The notes: generated by a model from the letters alone, not told the origin. Positions 1 to 8,912 are shown, counted from the first letter of the stretch. The stretch is DNA of 64,000 nucleotides from JAADEM01 sp965371855 (GCA_965371855.1 CBDUZZ010000016.1:1-64000), one strand, 5' to 3'. Translations and numbers: made by a program.

Positions 1-53
1 ATGTTACTTCCATGAATGTTTGATATTTTTCCGTTTATCACGAGTCAGAATAA

Positions 54-284
54 GAAAAGGTAAATTTGGATATTTTGCAAAAACAAAAAGTCATTAGTTT
101 ATCTAAATATTTTATTCATGTCAGGTTTGAACAACCCCTTTCTATTCTGATGGATGGCAAAAACCAGAAAGCTGTTATTGCATTTAATCCACCGGGCGAT
201 GAGGATGTGATGAATTGAGGAGTTTTGAGTTAAAGCAGAGCTCTGGGTGAAGATGAAGGTGATCCGACTACTATGGATGATTAA
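54..284 (+). pseudogene. possible decayed coding remnant, unidentified
   Basis: The frame that opens after the TAA at 51-53 reads like protein (for example a run with IAFNPPGDEDVMN and, further on, ALGEDEGDPTTMDD) but is broken by TGA at 216-218 and TAA at 231-233 before the final TAA at 282-284. No start codon or family is recognisable, so this may be the degraded 3' end of a gene that began outside the window. The minus-strand open frame across the same bases does not look like a protein. This is an inference from codon texture only, and chance is a real alternative. Confidence 0.2.
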
Positions 285-460
285 AATAACAACCCTGTCA
301 GTGGTCATAAACCCTGACAGTGGTGCGTTCAATGTCATATATTTGTTTAAACCACATAAGCCTTATGTACTTAAGTGGACTAATGCGTTTTGTGTGGTTT
401 AACTTTTTTATAAAAAGTTATCTTCAGTTCCTCAATTCATAATTCGTAATTCATAATTCT
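285..460. other. intergenic, short inverted repeats
   Basis: No gene is seen. Two copies of a CCCTG(T/A)CAGTGGT-like phrase lie near 297-324. A 9-bp inverted repeat (TAAACCACA at 348-356, complement at 393-401) encloses a second small hairpin (ACATAAG/CTTATGT, 354-368). Next to the fabD stop is a run of near-repeated CATAATTC units. These may form transcript ends for the minus-strand fabD, but no clear stem plus T-run is present. Confidence 0.35.
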
Positions 461-1354
461 TCATTCCCTCTGGAAGGTGCTGAAGCCTGTTGTCTCTATC
501 TTTCGGTCAACTTTTTTAACTAATCCTTGCAGAACTTTACCAGGTCCAAGTTCAGTGAATGAAGCAGCTCCGTCTTTTATCATGTTCTGAACTATTTGTG
601 TCCATTTTACAGGAGCAGTAAGTTGTGCTACGAGGTTCTTTTTAATCTTTTCAGGATTGGTGTGTGGCTGTGCATCCACGTTCTGATAAACAGGACAAAC
701 CGGTTTTTTAATTTCAGTTGCTTCAATAGCTGCTGCTAATTCCTCTTTTGCCGGTTCCATAAGTGGTGAGTGGAAAGCTCCACCTACAGGAAGTTTTATC
801 GCTCTTTTTGCTCCTTTTTTGGTAAGTATCTCACAAGCCTTGTTGATGCCTGCAAATGAACCTGAGATAACCAACTGTCCGGGACAGTTATAGTTGGCAG
901 CTACAACAATGTCATCAATGCTATCGCAAATATCCTCAACAATATCATCAGCCAGTCCTACTATTGCTGCCATGGTTGATGGTTCAGCCTCACACGCTTT
1001 TTGCATGGCTTGTGCACGTTGCGATACAAGTTTAAGACCGTCTTCAAACGACATAGCTTTGGCAGTAACCAATGCAGAGAATTCTCCCAGAGAATGACCT
1101 GCTGTCATTTCAGGAGTGAACTTATTTCTCAATGTTTTTGCCATTATAACAGAGTGAAGAAAAATGGCTGGTTGTGTTACTTTTGTCTGTTTCAAATCTT
1201 CATCTGTTCCTTCAAACATCAGGTCGGTAATGCGAAATCCTAATATATCATTAGCTTTTTCAAACATCTCTTTAGCTTCTGCTGAGTTATCGTACAGGTC
1301 TTTGCCCATACCTACAAACTGTGCCCCTTGTCCGGGAAAAACGTATGCTTTCAT
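461..1354 (-). CDS. fabD: malonyl CoA-acyl carrier protein transacylase
   Basis: Transfers the malonyl group from malonyl-CoA to acyl carrier protein, supplying the extender unit for type II fatty acid synthesis in the cytoplasm. The 297-residue length is normal. Family marks are visible: the GQGAQ oxyanion loop at residues 8-12, the nucleophile elbow GHSLGE with Ser88, and the catalytic His195 in GGAFHSPLM. The ATG is preceded at about 80 bp by a TATCTTTG promoter element. No other fatty-acid gene is adjacent, so it appears to stand alone between the window's left intergenic region and a divergent outer-membrane protein gene. Identification is secure. Confidence 0.96.
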   Translation of the reverse strand: MKAYVFPGQGAQFVGMGKDLYDNSAEAKEMFEKANDILGFRITDLMFEGTDEDLKQTKVTQPAIFLHSVIMAKTLRNKFTPEMTAGHSLGEFSALVTAKAMSFEDGLKLVSQRAQAMQKACEAEPSTMAAIVGLADDIVEDICDSIDDIVVAANYNCPGQLVISGSFAGINKACEILTKKGAKRAIKLPVGGAFHSPLMEPAKEELAAAIEATEIKKPVCPVYQNVDAQPHTNPEKIKKNLVAQLTAPVKWTQIVQNMIKDGAASFTELGPGKVLQGLVKKVDRKIETTGFSTFQRE

Positions 1355-1432
1355 ATCTTACTTAGTTTAAAGTTGTAAAGTTCATAAAGTTACCTGCTTA
1401 TGGCAGGTCGAAAGTAATAATATAATTGACTG

Positions 1433-1440
1433 CAAAGATA
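1433..1440 (-). promoter_or_regulatory. candidate -7 element of fabD
   Basis: On the minus strand these bases read TATCTTTG, followed by CA, matching the Bacteroidota -7 consensus TAnnTTTG. It lies 79 bp upstream of the fabD start. No matching TTTG -33 element is visible at the expected 19-21 bp distance, so the call rests on the -7 motif alone. Confidence 0.4.
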
Positions 1441-1469
1441 GGGATATAATTTTTAATGTAAGTCCTATT

Positions 1470-1502
1470 AGTGAGCAGATGACTTCGAGTCATCCGCTCA
1501 CT
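1470..1502. repeat. 33-bp palindrome, copy 1 (imperfect)
   Basis: Two 16-bp arms beginning AGTGAGC, around a single central base, form an imperfect inverted repeat. It is nearly identical to the perfect palindrome at 2263-2295, and both are followed by the same TTTTAATAGAA. The two copies bracket the outer-membrane protein gene at 1611-2210. This looks like a REP-type element. Its orientation-free symmetry and position between divergent genes argue against a simple terminator. Confidence 0.7.
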
Positions 1503-1610
1503 TTTAATAGAATTGCCTCAGTAATTAAGGGAAAAAGTCGCCAAATACTTTTCTGAATATAGTTTTTTTTTTAGATTTGATTTTGAATAATTAATTAATA
1601 TTTTATTGTT

Positions 1611-2210
1611 ATGAATGATATGAAAATTTATCTATTACTATTGGTTCTATTCCTGTTCAATAATGTTTATGCGCAAGATGAAGATACGCAGCGTAAAGGG
1701 TTTAATTTGCAAATTGAATACAGATATCTTAATGCAACCCAGGTAAAATATAATTTGCATACCTATTATACTTTTCCGGGAGGAGAGTCTGAAGGCTATT
1801 ACAATGGTAAAGAACGAACTACATACGGAAAAGGATTGAGAGTGTATGCGGGATACTTCTTTTCGCCTAAGTTTAATTTGAATGCCGGTTTTGGAGCCGA
1901 ACGTTATGAAGTGTGGTCAGGTAATACTTTTCCGCTTGTATTACAGGTAAAGTATTATTTTACTAAAAAGAAAAACAGCTTTTATGTCTTTGCCGAAGGA
2001 GGGTCACAGGTTAGTTTTGGTCAGACAAAAAGTGGAGATAGCGGTTCTGTCTACGCATTTGCCTTAGGTAAGGAGCTGTGTCTTGGTAAAAGAACGGCAC
2101 TTAACTTTAATTTAGGTTATAACATCCAGAAATCCATAGATAATGATGATTCAAACGAATGGATAAAGCGACAGAGTTTCCTGTTTGGAGTTGCATTTCT
2201 TTTCAGGTAA
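1611..2210 (+). CDS. secreted outer-membrane beta-barrel protein, unknown function
   Basis: A 199-residue protein with an N-terminal signal peptide (hydrophobic LLLLVLFLF, cleavage after VYAQ near residue 22). The rest has alternating aromatic and polar strands, such as YAGYFFSPKFNLNAGFGAE and KYYFTKKKNSFYVFAEGG, and ends in a phenylalanine-rich final strand closing with FLFR. This is the pattern of a small eight-stranded OmpA/OmpW-like barrel (porin-family or outer membrane protein beta-barrel domain). Function is unknown. It stands alone, flanked on both sides by copies of the same palindrome. A second ATG lies three codons downstream, and either could be the start. Confidence 0.7.
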   Translation: MNDMKIYLLLLVLFLFNNVYAQDEDTQRKGFNLQIEYRYLNATQVKYNLHTYYTFPGGESEGYYNGKERTTYGKGLRVYAGYFFSPKFNLNAGFGAERYEVWSGNTFPLVLQVKYYFTKKKNSFYVFAEGGSQVSFGQTKSGDSGSVYAFALGKELCLGKRTALNFNLGYNIQKSIDNDDSNEWIKRQSFLFGVAFLFR

Positions 2211-2262
2211 GAAATTGTGGAGTTGAATTTCCTTTAATTTTTAGTTTTTAGATTGATATTAT

Positions 2263-2295
2263 AGTGAGCGGATGACTTCAAGTCATCCGCTCACT
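2263..2295. repeat. 33-bp perfect palindrome, copy 2
   Basis: AGTGAGCGGATGACTT, one central C, then the exact reverse complement: a perfect 16-bp-arm hairpin 52 bp after the stop of the barrel gene. It could serve as a terminator, though no T-run directly follows the second arm (TTTTAA does). It matches the element at 1470-1502, so it is better called a dispersed REP-like palindrome. Confidence 0.75.
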
Positions 2296-2310
2296 TTTAA
2301 TAGAAAATGA

Positions 2311-2517
2311 AAAAAGAGAAAACCAAAAAAGAGTCACTATTCAGAAGAATTTAAGTAGCAAGTAGTTAAAGAGGTTCTTTCAGGAAGGCTAAACAAAGAG
2401 GAAGCAAGGCGTGTTTACAATATAAAAGGGAAAAGCGACATCTTGCATTGGATGCGTAAGTTTAGTGGTAACGATGACTATAAAAACGGAGAAGCACCAT
2501 TAGGTCAAATAAATTAG
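2311..2517 (+). pseudogene. IS3-type transposase OrfA (Transposase_8) remnant
   Basis: Frame starting at 2311 reads KKSHYSEEFK, a TAG stop, then QVVKEVLSGRLNKEEAR and KGKSDILHWMRKF, ending at TAG 2515-2517. This is the N-terminal helix-turn-helix portion of IS3-family OrfA (Transposase_8 family) as found in Bacteroidota. It has an in-frame stop after about 16 codons and no ATG in frame: an ATG at 2307 is one base out of frame. No OrfB or terminal repeats remain. The remnant's end overlaps the stop codon of the convergent purF gene by 3 bases, showing the insertion debris runs right up to the essential gene. Confidence 0.7.
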
Positions 2518-4415
2518 TATGACCTTACATTCTTACCTTCGTAAAAATTTATAAAGGAATTATTAACAACCTTATTCCCTCCCGGAGTAGGATAATTACC
2601 TGTAAAGTACCAGTCACCGTTATCGTTAGGACAAGCTTCATGAAGGCTCTCAATTGACTGATACACTATTTCCACTTCAGCTTCAATATCTTCGGGACGT
2701 AGCATCTGAGACATCTTAGCAGAAATATCTTCAGGTGAAAACGGAGAATAAATCTCTTTTACATAGTTTACAACCTCCTCTTTTGGCAGGTTTTGTTGCT
2801 CTTTGCATTTTTTATAAACATCCTCAATTATTTTCTCTTGTCCTGTATCTTTCAACAATTCTATTGTAGCACTAAAGGCAATAAAATCCTGCAACTTGGC
2901 CATATCAATACCATAACAATCAGGGTACCTGATTTGTGGAGCTGATGAAACAATTATTATCTTTTTTGGATGCAGGCGATCAAGAATGTGTAAAATACTC
3001 TTCTTAAGAGTTGTTCCTCGCACAATGGAATCATCAATAATAACCAGAGTGTCTTTTTTATTATTAACTATACCATAAGTCACATCGTACACGTGAGCTA
3101 CCATATCATCCCTGCTGGAATCATCAGCGATGAAAGTACGCATCTTCACATCCTTAATAGCAACTTTCTCAACTCTGGGAGCAATACTCATTATCTCATT
3201 TAGTTTTCCAGGAGTAATATCTCCACCAAGCTCCAAAATCTTCTTTTTCTGACATCCCCTGATATGATCACGTACTCCGTCCATCATCCCATAAAATGCT
3301 GTTTCAGCAGTATTCGGAATATAAGAGAATACCGTATTCTTAAAATCGAAATTAACTTTCTCCAGAATTGTTGGAGCCAATAAACGTCCCAACTGTTTAC
3401 GTTCCTGATATATTGTTTTATCACTACCTCTGGAGAAATAGATACGTTCAAAAGAACACGATTTACGCTCTTGTGGTACCCTAATCAATTTTTCCGATAC
3501 AGTGCCATCTTTCTTAATTATCAAACCATACCCCGGCTCAAGCTCCTTGACCTCTTCAAACCCAACATCCATAGCCGTTTGTATTACGGGACGCTCAGAG
3601 GCTACTACCACAATTTCATCATCTTTATAATAATGAACAGGTCTTATGCCCCACGGATCTCTGATAACAAACGAATCACCATGCCCTATCATGCCTGTAA
3701 TGGCATAACCTCCATCCCATCGGCGACTTGACCGTTCAAGGATTTTATACAGATCAAGATCTCTTTCTATATGATGTGATATATCATTACTATCATGGCC
3801 TTCGTTTTTATATTGTCTGAACTTGTATTGATTCTCTTCATCAAGAAAATGCCCTACATTCTCAAGCATAGTTACTGTATCGGTATAGTCTTTCGGATGC
3901 TGTCCCAAATCCTCAAGTGATTTGAATATCTCATCTACATTTGTAAGATTAAAATTACCGGCAAGAACAAGATTACGTGACCTCCAGTTGTTCTCACGCA
4001 TCACGGGGTGAACATAATCCAGGCTGTGTCTTCCGAATGTACCATAACGCAAGTGTCCAAGATAAACCTCACCCACAAAAGGAAGATTATCTTTGGCATA
4101 TACAGAATCATTATACATTTCCTGATTTCCATCGCCCTCTTTCATTATACTTTTTGTTATGTAACTAAACACATCATGTATAGGATTATCTTTGTTAGAG
4201 CGCTTTCTGAAAATATATTTCTTTCCTGAAGGTTGATCTAACTTAAGACTTACAACTCCGGCACCATCCTGGCCGCGGTTGTGCTGCTTCTCCATTAACA
4301 AATAGAGCTTGTTAAGTCCATACATCCAGGTTCCGTACTTCTTCTGATAATAATCCAAAGGTTTTAACAGACGAATTAAAACAATACCACATTCATGTTT
4401 TATCTGATCACTCAT
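2514..4415 (-). CDS. purF: amidophosphoribosyltransferase (PurF-type)
   Basis: First committed step of purine synthesis: glutamine plus PRPP gives 5-phosphoribosylamine. At 633 residues it is the long form I associate with Bacteroidales rather than the usual 470-510. Cys9 in KHECGIV is the expected N-terminal nucleophile of the class II glutaminase after removal of an eight-residue propeptide. RGQDGAG (47-53) and the PRPP loop VIIDDSIVRGTT (458-469) are intact. An insertion around residues 60-110 and a C-terminal extension past residue 550 account for the extra length. A good TTTG-N19-TAAATTTG promoter lies just upstream. It is monocistronic by spacing. Confidence 0.9.
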   Translation of the reverse strand: MSDQIKHECGIVLIRLLKPLDYYQKKYGTWMYGLNKLYLLMEKQHNRGQDGAGVVSLKLDQPSGKKYIFRKRSNKDNPIHDVFSYITKSIMKEGDGNQEMYNDSVYAKDNLPFVGEVYLGHLRYGTFGRHSLDYVHPVMRENNWRSRNLVLAGNFNLTNVDEIFKSLEDLGQHPKDYTDTVTMLENVGHFLDEENQYKFRQYKNEGHDSNDISHHIERDLDLYKILERSSRRWDGGYAITGMIGHGDSFVIRDPWGIRPVHYYKDDEIVVVASERPVIQTAMDVGFEEVKELEPGYGLIIKKDGTVSEKLIRVPQERKSCSFERIYFSRGSDKTIYQERKQLGRLLAPTILEKVNFDFKNTVFSYIPNTAETAFYGMMDGVRDHIRGCQKKKILELGGDITPGKLNEIMSIAPRVEKVAIKDVKMRTFIADDSSRDDMVAHVYDVTYGIVNNKKDTLVIIDDSIVRGTTLKKSILHILDRLHPKKIIIVSSAPQIRYPDCYGIDMAKLQDFIAFSATIELLKDTGQEKIIEDVYKKCKEQQNLPKEEVVNYVKEIYSPFSPEDISAKMSQMLRPEDIEAEVEIVYQSIESLHEACPNDNGDWYFTGNYPTPGGNKVVNNSFINFYEGKNVRSY

Positions 4416-4441
4416 GTTTTATATATATAATTTTAGATGCG

Positions 4442-4472
4442 CAAATTTATTCTTAATTTATCAAACCTCAAA
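4442..4472 (-). promoter_or_regulatory. purF promoter, Bacteroidota type
   Basis: Read on the minus strand: TTTG (4469-4472), a 19-bp spacer, then TAAATTTG (4442-4449). This fits the Bacteroidota sigma-ABfr consensus TTTG / TAnnTTTG with ideal spacing. It would start transcription about 20 bp before the purF ATG at 4415. It is the best-formed promoter I found in the window. Confidence 0.6.
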
Positions 4473-4599
4473 TCTACTTGATTAAAAAAAACTAGCTAAC
4501 AAAAAAAAGCCGAAAAGATTAAAAACCATTCCGGCAAAAATATTTTCTACAATAATCTCTTAAATTAAGCTTTGAGCCCACTCCGAAAAGTCTTATTGC

Positions 4600-4677
4600 G
4601 TCATTGCGAACGAAGTGAAGCAATCTCATACTTCTGTAAATAAAATGATTAGACTGCTTCGATTCCTCGCAGTGACG
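4600..4677. repeat. GTCATTGCGA-core palindromic repeat, copy A
   Basis: Begins GTCATTGCGAACGAAGTGAA and ends with the imperfect complement (CTGCTTCGATTCCTCGCAGTGAC), so the whole 78 bp can fold into one hairpin. The same core occurs at 17534-17618, 41099-41178 and 60909-60976. This copy has no recognisable outer inverted repeats. Similar repeats are known in many bacterial genomes, and here it sits between two minus-strand genes. Confidence 0.75.
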
Positions 4678-4717
4678 CCGTTTTTGATTTTTCGCGGTAG
4701 TCCCCGTTTTCAAATAC

Positions 4718-5170
4718 TTAGAGATCTTCAATGTTTATTGTTCCATCCTTTACAATATAACCATTTGGAAACTCCTTTTTCAACCTGTTCAATAACCCAA
4801 GAGCTTCATGCTTATTTCTGTAATTACCAACCCTTACTCTCCAAAAAGGAGCAGTAAAAGACAGATATATAGGCTCATCAGAAAACAGGTCTAACACTTT
4901 CCCTTTTACCCCCAAGGCCTTATGCTTAGCTTGCTGTCCCGAACCGGAATAAAGCTGAATACGATAACCATCAACATACTTATGCCGCTTGTTCATCTCG
5001 ATATGAGTATTTAACAAAAACGGAATACCTTCTTCCTCATGTATGATGACTTTTCCCTGGCCTGGAACTGCTTCCCTGATCACGTCAGCAGGTAACTCAT
5101 TCGTTATTACCTGTCCAACAACAGATAACGGCAATAATAGAAAAACAGCAAACAATATATTCTTATTCAT
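4718..5170 (-). CDS. secreted SPOR-domain protein
   Basis: A 150-residue protein if translation begins at the ATG at 5168-5170. That start gives a proper signal peptide (NKNILFAVFLLLPLSVVGQ). The open frame runs 54 codons further upstream, but that part is unlike protein, so I reject it. The C-terminal 70 residues (YRIQLYSGSGQQAKHKA through FWRVRVGNYRNKHEALGLLNRLKKEFPNGYIVKD) match the SPOR fold, which binds denuded glycan strands of peptidoglycan, typically at the septum. Location is inferred to be the periplasm. It lacks the long linker and TM anchor of classic FtsN-like proteins. Confidence 0.75.
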   Translation of the reverse strand: MNKNILFAVFLLLPLSVVGQVITNELPADVIREAVPGQGKVIIHEEEGIPFLLNTHIEMNKRHKYVDGYRIQLYSGSGQQAKHKALGVKGKVLDLFSDEPIYLSFTAPFWRVRVGNYRNKHEALGLLNRLKKEFPNGYIVKDGTINIEDL

Positions 5171-5353
5171 CTTATATCTATTCTGCTGCAAATATAATAA
5201 TTTAATGTGAGGATGTGTTGATGTGATAATTTGTTGATGTAACAATGTGATGATTGTTGTTATAGGGCAATAGCGAAGTCCTATCTGGTGATTTAATAAT
5301 TTGAGGAAGTAGAAATAATCTCTCAAATCCACAGTTCCGCATCACTCAATCAC

Positions 5354-6214
5354 TCATTTTCTCTTTAAAACCATATCTTTAGTGGGTATAACCAATACAG
5401 GGATTGGGGAATAGTTAACCATATCGTTGGCAAACGGCCTGAAAATATTAGCAAAAGGATTTGTAGAATGATGTATTCTGATGGCAATCAGGTCTGCATC
5501 TATCTCTTTGGCATAATCGCGTAGTTGTTGCGAAAGGTTCTTTCCTGACAACACTTTCTTTTCAATACTCAAATTTGCATGTCCTTTAATAAATCTCTCA
5601 ACAAGATTCATTTGAGCTTTTATTCGAATTAAAACATGACGGAAGGATGAATCCTTTAATCCAACCAAATATATTTTTGCCTTATATACATTTGCCAACC
5701 CAGCTGTAACCGGAATTTTTTTAGTACTTTCTTTATCAAAAGAGATGGGCACAACAATCTTATCTATTTCTGCATCGAACTTAAAACCATGCCGCACAAC
5801 AATTACCGGACAAGGAGCATTTGCAACCAATCTGTATGCATTACTTCCTATAAACTTATCCTGAAATCCGGATACTCCATGAGATGCCACAACGATAAGA
5901 CTAGTATCATCATATTTTGCCTGATTCGAAATTTCTTGAACAACACTTCCTTTACGAATCTTCCAGTCAATCTTACCTTTATTTACATAATATTTAGCTT
6001 TTACAGAATCAAGAAGCTCATTCATCCACACCTCAAGTTGATTGTTAATTCGTAACATAACCTCATTGCCTCCAAACTCAGGAGCATAGTTATCCCCGGT
6101 TCGAACATGTATCAGTCTAATATTAGCCTCAAGTTTATTGGCCATATTAATACCATACTTTACGGCATTTACCGAATCTTTTGAGAAGTCGACAGGGATA
6201 AGTATACGTTTCAT
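5354..6214 (-). CDS. universal stress protein, two Usp domains
   Basis: 286 residues made of two tandem UspA-type domains (about 1-145 and 150-280). The first begins KRILIPVDFSKDSVNAVKYG and contains the ATP-loop pattern SHGVSGFQDKFIGSNAYR followed by CPVIVVRHG. The second is more divergent, ending PIPVLVIPTKD, and lacks a clear G-x2-G-x9-G loop, so probably only the first binds nucleotide. Cytoplasmic stress-adaptation role, general for the family. Single gene, reading the same way as the SPOR gene beyond it. Confidence 0.9.
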   Translation of the reverse strand: MKRILIPVDFSKDSVNAVKYGINMANKLEANIRLIHVRTGDNYAPEFGGNEVMLRINNQLEVWMNELLDSVKAKYYVNKGKIDWKIRKGSVVQEISNQAKYDDTSLIVVASHGVSGFQDKFIGSNAYRLVANAPCPVIVVRHGFKFDAEIDKIVVPISFDKESTKKIPVTAGLANVYKAKIYLVGLKDSSFRHVLIRIKAQMNLVERFIKGHANLSIEKKVLSGKNLSQQLRDYAKEIDADLIAIRIHHSTNPFANIFRPFANDMVNYSPIPVLVIPTKDMVLKRK

Positions 6215-6328
6215 AATCTGTTTTTTAATAAGCTGAATATAAAGTTATTAAAATTATATACGCAAAATATCAAATAAGGTTAATAACATTAACAGATTTT
6301 TTACCTCCACACATAATTATTGATGCAT

Positions 6329-7081
6329 TTAACCTTCGGCCAATGCTTCGGCCAGTTCATCGGTCATCTCCAGATTGTGATAAACATTCTGAACATCTTC
6401 ATCATCTTCAAAATAATCTATCATATGCAAAAACTTCTTTGCATCTTCTACCGATAGTGTTTTATACAAATTCGGAATACGCTGCAATCCGGCGTTCTGA
6501 ATCTCAACACTCATCGCCTCCAGTTTTTTCTGAACCTTTGTGAAATCCTCAAGGGCTGTAGTAATTATTATCAAATCACCCTCAATTTCAAAATCCTCTG
6601 CTCCGGAATCTATCAGCTTCAGTTCAAACTCTTCAATATCTATATCATCTGTTTTCAACACTTGAATAACACCTTTACGATCGAAAAGAAAACTCAGTGA
6701 ACCATTGGTGCCAAGACTCCCCCCTCTTTTTGAAAATATATGACGAATAACACTTACCGTACGATTATTATTATCAGTAGTACATTCTACAAAAACAGCA
6801 ACTCCACCAATACCGTACCCTTCAAAGGTAACCTCTTGCAAATTATCTCCACCCTCTTCAGAAGCCTTCTTTATTGCACGAAGTATATTATCCTTTGGCA
6901 TATTCACAGATTTAGCATTCTGCATTGCTACCCTAAGTCGTGGATTAGAATCTGCTTCCGAACCACCCTCCTTAACAGCTATTTGAATCTCCTTATTAAT
7001 ACGGGTAAATATCTTACCCCGTTTAGCATCCGCTGCACCTTTTTTGTGCTTTATTGTTGACCATTTACTATGACCTGACAT
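6329..7081 (-). CDS. YebC/PmpR-family regulator or translation factor
   Basis: 250 residues opening with MSGHSKWSTIKHKKGAADAKRGKIFTRINKEI, the family's N-terminal signature, followed by the DNLQEVTFEGYGIGGVAVFVE core. Members have been described both as DNA-binding regulators and as factors helping ribosomes pass difficult proline stretches; the sequence does not separate these. Length and domain order are normal. It follows the ClC gene by 52 bp on the same strand and may be co-transcribed. Confidence 0.93.
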   Translation of the reverse strand: MSGHSKWSTIKHKKGAADAKRGKIFTRINKEIQIAVKEGGSEADSNPRLRVAMQNAKSVNMPKDNILRAIKKASEEGGDNLQEVTFEGYGIGGVAVFVECTTDNNNRTVSVIRHIFSKRGGSLGTNGSLSFLFDRKGVIQVLKTDDIDIEEFELKLIDSGAEDFEIEGDLIIITTALEDFTKVQKKLEAMSVEIQNAGLQRIPNLYKTLSVEDAKKFLHMIDYFEDDEDVQNVYHNLEMTDELAEALAEG

Positions 7082-7133
7082 AATTGTTAATTGTTAGTGA
7101 TTAATTATTAATGACAATAATACTTACTAAATC

Positions 7134-8912
7134 TCACTCATCCGAGAAATGAACCAGCACCCTGCGATAGACGGAAAAGATTTTTGATTTTGAAACAAAC
7201 CCCAGATATTTCCCATCATTTACAACCGGCAGATTCCAGGCTCCCGTATTCTCAAATTTCTGCATTACTTTGTCCATCATGTCATCATGCTGAATAAAAG
7301 CAGGAGGCAAAATCATTAACTCTTCAACAGTAATCTCATTGTACATTTCACTATTAAACATTATTTCCCTGATATCATTCAGAGTTACAATGCCAAGCAG
7401 ATTGCCTTTCTCATCAATAACAGGAAAAATATTTCGTTTAGATGATGAAATTATCTTAACCAGTTCGCCCAGTGTGGTTTCCGGCTTTATTGCACTAAAA
7501 TCTGTTTCCAGCACCTTGTTCAGTTTCATCAGTGTTAACACTGCTTTGTCCTTATGATGTGTTATCAGTTCTCCCCGCTGAGCCAATCGTTTTGTGTAAA
7601 TAGAATGTGGTTCAAAATACATTATTGTAAGATACGATATGGTAGAAGTTATCATCAGGGGAATGAACAGTCCGTAACCGTGTGTTATTTCAGCAATTAG
7701 AAAAATCGCTGTTAACGGAGCATGCATCACACCCGACATAATCGCAGCCATACCTACAAGAGTGAAATTCGCTGCAGGCAAGGAATACAAACCTGAATTA
7801 TTAATAAACAAAGCAAAGGCATACCCCATTACTCCTCCTATAAATAAAGATGGAGCAAAAATTCCCCCTACTCCGCCACTTCCTGTGGTTGTTGCAGTTG
7901 CAAAAGCTTTAAATCCCACCAAAGAAAGTAAGAACAATATCATTACCCATGTGTTATTTTGAAAACCATAAAACATACTTCCCTGGACAACTGCATCAGT
8001 ATTGGAATCCAACAAAGCAATTATTGTATCGTATCCTTCACCATAAAGTGGCGGAAAAATAAATATGAGTAAACTAAGCGATATGCCACCAACTATCCAT
8101 TTAACATAGGTGTTTTTAATTTTTTTAAACCGACCTTCAACACCCATTACTACTTTAGTGAAATATAATGACACTAACCCTCCTACAATTCCAAGAAAAA
8201 CATAAAAAGGGATGTTATCAAGTATAAAAGGAGCATTAAGATGAAACGTAAAGTCGACACCTTTACCAAGAAAAAAATATGCTACAGTGGAAGCTGAAAC
8301 TGCTGAAATAAGCAACGGCACAAGTGATGCCATTGTCAGGTCAAGCATTAAAATCTCAAGAGTAAAAATGATACCGGCTATTGGGGCTTTAAATATCCCG
8401 GCAATAGCTCCGGAAGCTCCACACCCGATTAACAAAATAATGGTTTTATGATTCAGATGAAACAACCTGCCAAGCGAAGAACCCAGCGATGCTCCGGTTA
8501 ATACGATGGGAGCCTCAGCTCCAACCGACCCACCAAAACCGATTGTAAAAGTACTGGCAAGTACAGAAGAGTAATTGTTGTGAGATTTCATGTGACCGCC
8601 CAATTTTGATATGGAATAGAGGATTTTACTAACTCCATGTCCCAGGCTATCTTTAATGACATATTTAATCAGGAGCACGGTAATAAGTATCCCTATCATC
8701 GGATAGGCAAGATATAACAGGTTTTTCGACTCTATTGCAAACCCACCGGTAAGCAGATTGTTAGTAAAGTGAATAGTATTCTTAAGTATTACCGCAGCTA
8801 ATCCGCTAAGAACACCTACAACTAAACTTAATAATAAAATAAACTGACGATGGTTAATGTGCTTAATCCGCCAAATTAATAACCTCCGAAGTAATTTGTT
8901 TGAACGACTCAT
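7134..8912 (-). CDS. ClC chloride channel/transporter with CBS domains
   Basis: 592 residues from the ATG at 8910-8912 (MSRSNKLL); a TTG four codons earlier is possible. An N-terminal membrane part of about ten or more helices carries the ClC marks GSVGAEAP (gating glutamate; GREGP in E. coli ClcA), GCGASGAIAGIFKAP and GSGGVGGIFAPS. Two CBS domains occupy the last 130 residues (KPETTLGELVKIISSSKRN... and ITVEELMILPPAF...), which in this family sense adenine nucleotides. It moves chloride, possibly in exchange for protons since the gating glutamate is present, across the inner membrane. YebC lies downstream. Confidence 0.93.
   Translation of the reverse strand: MSRSNKLLRRLLIWRIKHINHRQFILLLSLVVGVLSGLAAVILKNTIHFTNNLLTGGFAIESKNLLYLAYPMIGILITVLLIKYVIKDSLGHGVSKILYSISKLGGHMKSHNNYSSVLASTFTIGFGGSVGAEAPIVLTGASLGSSLGRLFHLNHKTIILLIGCGASGAIAGIFKAPIAGIIFTLEILMLDLTMASLVPLLISAVSASTVAYFFLGKGVDFTFHLNAPFILDNIPFYVFLGIVGGLVSLYFTKVVMGVEGRFKKIKNTYVKWIVGGISLSLLIFIFPPLYGEGYDTIIALLDSNTDAVVQGSMFYGFQNNTWVMILFLLSLVGFKAFATATTTGSGGVGGIFAPSLFIGGVMGYAFALFINNSGLYSLPAANFTLVGMAAIMSGVMHAPLTAIFLIAEITHGYGLFIPLMITSTISYLTIMYFEPHSIYTKRLAQRGELITHHKDKAVLTLMKLNKVLETDFSAIKPETTLGELVKIISSSKRNIFPVIDEKGNLLGIVTLNDIREIMFNSEMYNEITVEELMILPPAFIQHDDMMDKVMQKFENTGAWNLPVVNDGKYLGFVSKSKIFSVYRRVLVHFSDE

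Larger units (their letters stand above)
4416..4717. other. intergenic between purF and the SPOR gene
   Basis: Holds the purF promoter, an A-rich tract near 4486-4510 and the GTCATTGCGA-core palindrome (4600-4677). Short open frames across the repeat are produced by the repeat itself and are not taken as genes. Confidence 0.6.

Noticed and set aside
4519..4731. Minus-strand open frame across repeat copy A
   Set aside because: Its translation (RRHCEESKQSNHF...) is the typical product of the GTCATTGCGA repeat, not a gene.
5171..5332. 54-codon upstream extension of the SPOR protein frame
   Set aside because: Composition is not protein-like and it would bury the clear signal peptide starting at the ATG 5168-5170.
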